From assembly GCF_029869545.1 (NCBI RefSeq), contig NZ_JARWQD010000289.1:1-36125 (forward strand): a DNA stretch of 36,125 nt, in the 5' to 3' direction. The DNA is from Nocardia wallacei (GTDB taxonomy: Bacteria > Actinomycetota > Actinomycetes > Mycobacteriales > Mycobacteriaceae). Of this stretch, positions 32,160 to 36,125 are shown one piece after another; positions within the stretch are counted from its first letter, which is position 1; the number at the start of each line of letters is the position of its first letter. The notes below the pieces were generated by a model that was not told the origin of the DNA, made no database searches, and saw only the letters and a list, made by a program, of their open reading frames with translations. The position numbers and the translations under genes were made by a program.

Positions 32160-33338
32160 TCACGCCCACCGGTCGCTCCAGCCGAGGACGTCGTAGCGCG
32201 CCTCGACCGTCACCGGATACGACTGCAGGTTCCGGATCTCGACGAAATACTTCAGCAGCCGGTCGGTCTGCCGGGTCAGCTGCACGTGCCATTCGATCTG
32301 CGCGGGCCCGTCGACCGGCGGCGCGGTCGGCACACACGTCCAGGCGACGAACCAGTACGCGGGCCAGCTGTGGGTGAACAACCGCGCCGTGGAGTTCGCG
32401 GCGACGGTGGTGGTGAATTGCGTTGCGCTCCAGGACCGGCTCGGTTCCAGCTGCGGATACAGCGCCCGCACGGCGGCGATGTCACCGGCGCTCAACCCGT
32501 TTCGCTGCCCGATCGTCTCACCGTGCAGGGTCTCGATGGTGGTGCGCCCGTCGATGCCGAACGCGGTCGGACCGTAGTGCATGAGCGACCCGAAGTCGTA
32601 GGCGCCGATATCGTCGCCGTCGACGATGTGCTGATTGAAGTTGTGTTCCTGACCGGCCTGAATGTTCTCCCACAGAATGCGCACATTGCGGGCCCGATCC
32701 TCCCGGCTCTGCTCGTGCCACAGCCCGACGGCATGCCCGACCTCGTGCACGGCGGCGCCGAAGCCGCACCCCGCGGCCAGCGAGATCACCTGCTGCCCAC
32801 CTTGCATGCCGACCGACGACCAGCACCCGTCGCGCACCTCGAAGGACACGAAATTCGGGTACCGGTCGGCATTGGCCGCGGTGCGCTCGACGAACCGGAT
32901 CCGCGTGTGCTGCTCCCAGTGCGCGAGCGCTGCCCGCACCCGATCGCGCAGCGACGCCACCGTGGTGTAGGGCACCAGGCCGCCCGGCCATCGGTAGCGC
33001 TGCCCGGTGATGCCGATGCCGTGCGCGATCTGCGCGTCGGCGGAGGCGTTGCCGCTCACCGACATTCGATCGCGCGGCACCCCTTCCATCTCGTACCGGA
33101 TCCGGTCGAGCTCCGCCGCCGTCCCCAGCATGATGTCGCCCTCGAAGAAGGCGAGATCGTCGATCACGGAGTACTCCACCGGCTTGATCGTGAAGGCCTG
33201 AATACCGGTGACATAGCTGTTGCGCACGTCCTTCGACGACCGGAACATCAGGTCCTCGCAAGACTTTTCGGCCGTGCCCACGGCCGTGGCCGCCGCCGTA
33301 TCCTCATACGCCAGCGACGACCCAGGATTGTCTCCCAT
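32160..33338 (-). CDS. Astacin-type (M12A) zinc protease without signal peptide
   Basis: This is a 392-residue protein. The catalytic motif HEVGHAVGLWHE gives zinc ligands His198, His202, His208 and base Glu199; the Met-turn SLMHYG is at 251-256. Residues about 25-115 resemble an astacin propeptide with FEGD (65-68), whose Asp68 would be the aspartate switch that keeps the enzyme latent. Cys172 (GCWSSVG) and Cys191 (GCGFG) match the astacin disulphide. Residues about 302-392 form an extra module repeated as a separate gene downstream. The N-terminus (MGDNPGSSLAYED) has no secretion signal, unlike most astacins. ATG 33338 has AAGGGAG; the upstream in-frame ATG lacks support. It heads the cassette. 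Confidence 0.92.
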   Translation of the reverse strand: MGDNPGSSLAYEDTAAATAVGTAEKSCEDLMFRSSKDVRNSYVTGIQAFTIKPVEYSVIDDLAFFEGDIMLGTAAELDRIRYEMEGVPRDRMSVSGNASADAQIAHGIGITGQRYRWPGGLVPYTTVASLRDRVRAALAHWEQHTRIRFVERTAANADRYPNFVSFEVRDGCWSSVGMQGGQQVISLAAGCGFGAAVHEVGHAVGLWHEQSREDRARNVRILWENIQAGQEHNFNQHIVDGDDIGAYDFGSLMHYGPTAFGIDGRTTIETLHGETIGQRNGLSAGDIAAVRALYPQLEPSRSWSATQFTTTVAANSTARLFTHSWPAYWFVAWTCVPTAPPVDGPAQIEWHVQLTRQTDRLLKYFVEIRNLQSYPVTVEARYDVLGWSDRWA

Positions 33339-33662
33339 TTCGTGACTCCCTTGGACGAATCGATACTCGTCAGGAGACGGACGGCCGCTGCGACGCTGTA
33401 GATTCCCCCGGTGCTCCCGATGAGCACGTCTCAGTGTTCTCCGATGCGGCACGGATGTCGCGGGCCTTCGGTCCTCAACCGGTCAGAGGCCCTTGACGGG
33501 CTGTTCCGCCGCTCCCGGGCGATCACCTCGTGTGTTCGGCTTCTTCGGCCCCCGCCCTGGATCCGGTCGCGATGGCTCGAGTCCCGGCCTCCCGCCGAGT
33601 GAACGCAGTACGCACACTACCGACATCCACTCCGGTTCAAGGGCTTTGCCGCGAAAAGGGGA
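33339..33662. other. Intergenic region upstream of the protease cassette
   Basis: These 324 bases lie between the ABC1-kinase stop and the protease start, both on the minus strand. I see no convincing gene. GTGCTC (33411-33416) and GAGCAC (33422-33427) form a 6-bp hairpin or operator-like repeat. Reading toward the protease, TTGAAC followed after 15 bases by TAGTGT (near 33636 down to 33610) could be a promoter, but the spacing is short. Confidence 0.4.
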
Positions 33663-35093
33663 TCAATCCGCGGGCAGGACGACTCCGCGGGCGGCGGCCT
33701 CGGCGGCGACCTCGTCGGGATAGATATTGCGCAGCAGGTACAGGTCGCGTCCCAGCTTCCAGCCGGGCGCCAGGGTGAGGGCATACCGTTCGAAATAGCC
33801 GAGTTGCTTGCCCAGCAGGATCAGCGGCTCCGGACCCGTCACCCCGCGGTCCTTGCCGAAATCGAGCAGCCGCGAGGTGATCGTCTTCAGGTCGAGGTTC
33901 GCCAGTTCGCCGGAGAGTATGGGGCCCAGCACGATCGCCAGCTGCATTCCGATCGCCGCGTCGTCGCCGCTCTGGCCGGGGAACAGGTCGAGTTCGCGCA
34001 TGGCCGCGGCGACGGGGGTGAAATCGCCGTCGAACGCGCTGGCGTAGAACATCGCCCGCACCAGCCTGCGCCACGGCTCGGACATCGTGCCGACGATGCC
34101 GAAGTCCAGGACGCCGAGGCGGCCGTCGTCGAGCAGCCACAGGTTGCCCGCGTGCACATCACCGTGGAACAACCCGTGCACGCACACCCCCTCCAGCCAC
34201 ATCTTGACCAGCCGCCGGATGATGATCTCGGGGTCGTCGTGGGCGGCGGCGACCGCGTCGGATCGATCCAGGGGCACCCCGTACAGCCGCTGCATGCACA
34301 GCACCGTGCGACCGCAATACCGCCAATACACCTCGGGCACAACAACGTTCTTGTTGTCGCCGAAGGCGGTGAGCCCGGTCGCGATGCGGGTCTGATGGCG
34401 CGCCTCGACGAGGAAGTTCAGCTCCGCCACGGTCACCTCGTACAAATCGCGGACGACCCCGACCGTGTTGGCGATCCGGGCGGGCTCCGACCATCGTTCG
34501 AGCAGCCGTGCGAGCAGCAGGGCGGCGCGCAGGTCCACGACCATCCGCCGGGCTATTCCGGGACGCTGCACCTTGAGTACCGCCTCCCGCCCGTCGGGGA
34601 GTACGCACGCGTGCACCTGCGCCACCGACCCGGCGGACAGCGGGGTGTCGTCGAAAGCGGTGAACAGGTTGCCGATCCCGGTGCCGAGTTCGCGCTCCAC
34701 GACGCGGCGCGCGGTGGCCGCCGGAAACGGGCGCACATCGTCGAGACACCGCAGGCACGCCTGCGACAACTCGCGGGGAAACGCCCCCGAGGACGAGGCG
34801 ATCAGCTGGCCGAGTTTCACGAACATCGGACCCAGCCGCTCGAATCCGTCCACGATCCCCTCGGCCGCCGCCGCGCGCCGCGAGATGCGCGGTGAACGCC
34901 ACCCGGATGTGATTGCGTGCCAGGCGATCCGGCGCAGGGTATAACCACCCAGCACCACCGCGATGGTGACCATGCGCAGCGCCTCCACCGCCCCGAAGAC
35001 GTCCAGCCGCGGCCGCTCGACGGCGAACGCCTCGGGCGGCGGCATGTGGTCGCACTCCGAAGCGGTTGCGGGCGAGGCGAATTCGGCCGTCAT
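33663..35093 (-). CDS. ABC1/AarF/UbiB-family atypical kinase
   Basis: This 476-residue protein has the family marks: KxGQ motif in MFVKLGQLIASSSGAFP (replacing the usual glycine loop function), the Ala-rich loop PLSAGSVAQVHACVL, lysine in AVLKVQRPGI, HGDVHAGNLWLL catalytic loop and VLDFGIVGT metal-binding loop. A hydrophobic segment near the N-terminus (VTIAVVLGGYTLRRI) could touch the membrane. Homologues act as ATPases in quinone or lipid metabolism. ATG 35093 overlaps the stop of the DUF1702 gene by four bases, so the two are a coupled pair. This region may support lipid or polyketide metabolism (inference). Confidence 0.9.
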   Translation of the reverse strand: MTAEFASPATASECDHMPPPEAFAVERPRLDVFGAVEALRMVTIAVVLGGYTLRRIAWHAITSGWRSPRISRRAAAAEGIVDGFERLGPMFVKLGQLIASSSGAFPRELSQACLRCLDDVRPFPAATARRVVERELGTGIGNLFTAFDDTPLSAGSVAQVHACVLPDGREAVLKVQRPGIARRMVVDLRAALLLARLLERWSEPARIANTVGVVRDLYEVTVAELNFLVEARHQTRIATGLTAFGDNKNVVVPEVYWRYCGRTVLCMQRLYGVPLDRSDAVAAAHDDPEIIIRRLVKMWLEGVCVHGLFHGDVHAGNLWLLDDGRLGVLDFGIVGTMSEPWRRLVRAMFYASAFDGDFTPVAAAMRELDLFPGQSGDDAAIGMQLAIVLGPILSGELANLDLKTITSRLLDFGKDRGVTGPEPLILLGKQLGYFERYALTLAPGWKLGRDLYLLRNIYPDEVAAEAAARGVVLPAD

Positions 35094-36034
35094 GCGGTTC
35101 TCGCCGCGAGATCGGCGAATTCGGACCGTATCCGGGTGCGCCACAGCTCGTAGCCGGGCGATCCCGTCGGCTCCGCGGGCGGTTCGGCCGAGGTCTCGGC
35201 CAGTGCGGCGATGGACTCCACCGAACCGCCGCACACGACATCGGCCGCCAGCTCGGTGTTCTCCGGCACGTACCGGGCGTGCTGCCTGGCCTTGATGCCC
35301 ATGACCGCACCGACGGCCAGATCCGGGGCGTACTCGCCCGCCGCACGCACCAGCGTCTGCAATCGGGCGCGCGGCTGACCCCCGAGATAGGCTGCCACCA
35401 CCCCCACGCCGCTCCACACATCCGCGCGCCGGTCGTCGTCGAAACTGTTGGCGGACACCGCGATCGCCTCGTAGTCACCCGCGTGGTAGAAGGCGACGGC
35501 GCGGCCGAGGCCCTGATCGAACGCACGGGGGAAGTAGTCCGGGAATCCCTCCCACGGAAAGCGCGGGGGGCGGCGCTGGTCGATGAGCCAGCGCTTCGGA
35601 TCGAAGAAGGCCCGGTCGAACGCGTAGCCGTCGACCGCCAGCCAGGTCAGGTGTGCCAGCAGCGGATTCGCGTCGAACCGCGGCAGCGCACGCTGCCACA
35701 GCGCGCGCGGCAGCCGCGACATCACCAGCCCGAACCCGATGTAGGCGATCATCGAATGCGGCTCGCCGTGCCCGCGGACGAACCTCTCGGCGCGCCGGGT
35801 GCGCCCGAACGCCAGCAGATCCCGCAGCGCCAGCGCCGCGACCGCGCCCTCGTAGGCCAGGCTACGATACAGCGGATCCACCCACTCGAGCCGCGCGGCC
35901 ACCTCGTCCGGATCGGCGATATCGGCGCCGTATTCGAAACCTTCCAGCACCGCGCGCGACACCCCTTCGTACCGGCGGCTCACCGCCGTGGCGGCGACCG
36001 GGAATCCGCGGACGGCGAACTTCATATCGTTCAT
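35090..36034 (-). CDS. DUF1702 family protein
   Basis: This 314-residue protein was recognised from the DUF1702 pattern: FAVRGFPV near the start, LEWVDPLYRSLAYEGAVAALAL, IAYIGFGLVMSRLPR, LTWLAVDGYAFDRAFF, RAFDQGLGRAVAFYHAGDYEAI, RRADVWSGVGVVAAYLGG and GIKARQHARY. No enzymatic function is established; relatives occur near enediyne and other polyketide loci, where the role is unknown. ATG 36034 was chosen; ATG 36025 or TTG 36070 are alternatives, and none has a good Shine-Dalgarno. It precedes and overlaps the ABC1 kinase gene. Confidence 0.82.
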   Translation of the reverse strand: MNDMKFAVRGFPVAATAVSRRYEGVSRAVLEGFEYGADIADPDEVAARLEWVDPLYRSLAYEGAVAALALRDLLAFGRTRRAERFVRGHGEPHSMIAYIGFGLVMSRLPRALWQRALPRFDANPLLAHLTWLAVDGYAFDRAFFDPKRWLIDQRRPPRFPWEGFPDYFPRAFDQGLGRAVAFYHAGDYEAIAVSANSFDDDRRADVWSGVGVVAAYLGGQPRARLQTLVRAAGEYAPDLAVGAVMGIKARQHARYVPENTELAADVVCGGSVESIAALAETSAEPPAEPTGSPGYELWRTRIRSEFADLAARTA

Positions 36035-36125
36035 CGACGGGGACGGCACCGGCCGGCGCGCCCCAGTCAAGGCGGGGCCCCAGGTACTAACACAATAACA
36101 CGATGCCCGTGGAGGGCAACCGGAC
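36035..36125. other. Upstream region of the DUF1702 gene at the window edge
   Basis: TAACAC occurs twice at eight-base spacing (36088-36093 and 36096-36101) in an unusually A/T-rich spot for this window. On the minus strand it may form part of the promoter of the DUF1702-kinase pair. The rest of the region is cut by the window end. Confidence 0.3.

Noticed and set aside
33411..33723. Small plus-strand frames in the gap before the protease
   Set aside because: No ribosome site or recognisable pattern; Arg/Pro-rich composition typical of non-coding GC-rich sequence.

Overview
The window is very GC-rich, with strong G/C bias at third codon positions. It encodes a close match to mycobacterial NmtR, a SigG-type sigma factor, and operators that resemble IdeR and KstR boxes. 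Together these point to an actinomycete of the order Mycobacteriales, most likely Nocardia or a near relative (inference). No rRNA, tRNA, CRISPR array, insertion sequence or phage gene was recognised.

Layout. (1) 1-5.1 kb, minus strand: an NTF2-like protein, a 1099-residue signalling-type ATPase, an MBL-fold protein with an altered metal site, and a cysteine-free HesB-like protein, with a short repeat patch between the last two. (2) 5.3-10.2 kb, plus strand: a glycogen-debranching-type glucosidase followed by a strong hairpin, a DUF5937/ArsR-type regulator and a GMC oxidoreductase. (3) 10.2-13.7 kb: a SigG-like ECF sigma factor with an erythromycin-esterase-like gene behind it, divergent from an O-methyltransferase whose start abuts a candidate iron box. 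(4) 13.7-16.1 kb: nmtR and the P1B-4 ATPase gene ctpJ, divergent around a 22-bp perfect palindrome. (5) 16.1-18.4 kb: a short-chain dehydrogenase remnant, an orphan TrkA-C protein, and a TetR-ICMT-like methyltransferase pair.

(6) 18.4-29.5 kb, minus strand: a complete-looking carbon-phosphorus lyase operon in the order phnF-G-H-I-[JK]-L-M-D-C-E-inositol monophosphatase-like. Stops and starts overlap or nearly touch at almost every junction. PhnJ (the radical-SAM C-P lyase) and PhnK (its ABC-type partner) are one 621-residue polypeptide. PhnE is a tandem permease fusion. PhnN and PhnP are absent, and the phosphatase sits where they might act. PhnD/C/E import phosphonate; PhnG/H/I/L attach it to ribose triphosphate; PhnM trims it; PhnJ(K) breaks the C-P bond; PhnF probably represses the operon. 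A divergent aldehyde dehydrogenase (29.7-31.2 kb) has a KstR-type motif at its promoter.

(7) 31.2-33.3 kb, minus strand: a compact four-gene cassette. It holds an astacin-type zinc protease without a signal peptide, an 88-residue Ala/Gly-rich protein, an 86-residue stand-alone copy of the protease's C-terminal module, and a YbaY/YscW-like beta protein. This is the best candidate for an undescribed system. (8) 33.7-36.0 kb, minus strand: an ABC1/UbiB-family kinase translationally coupled to a DUF1702 protein.
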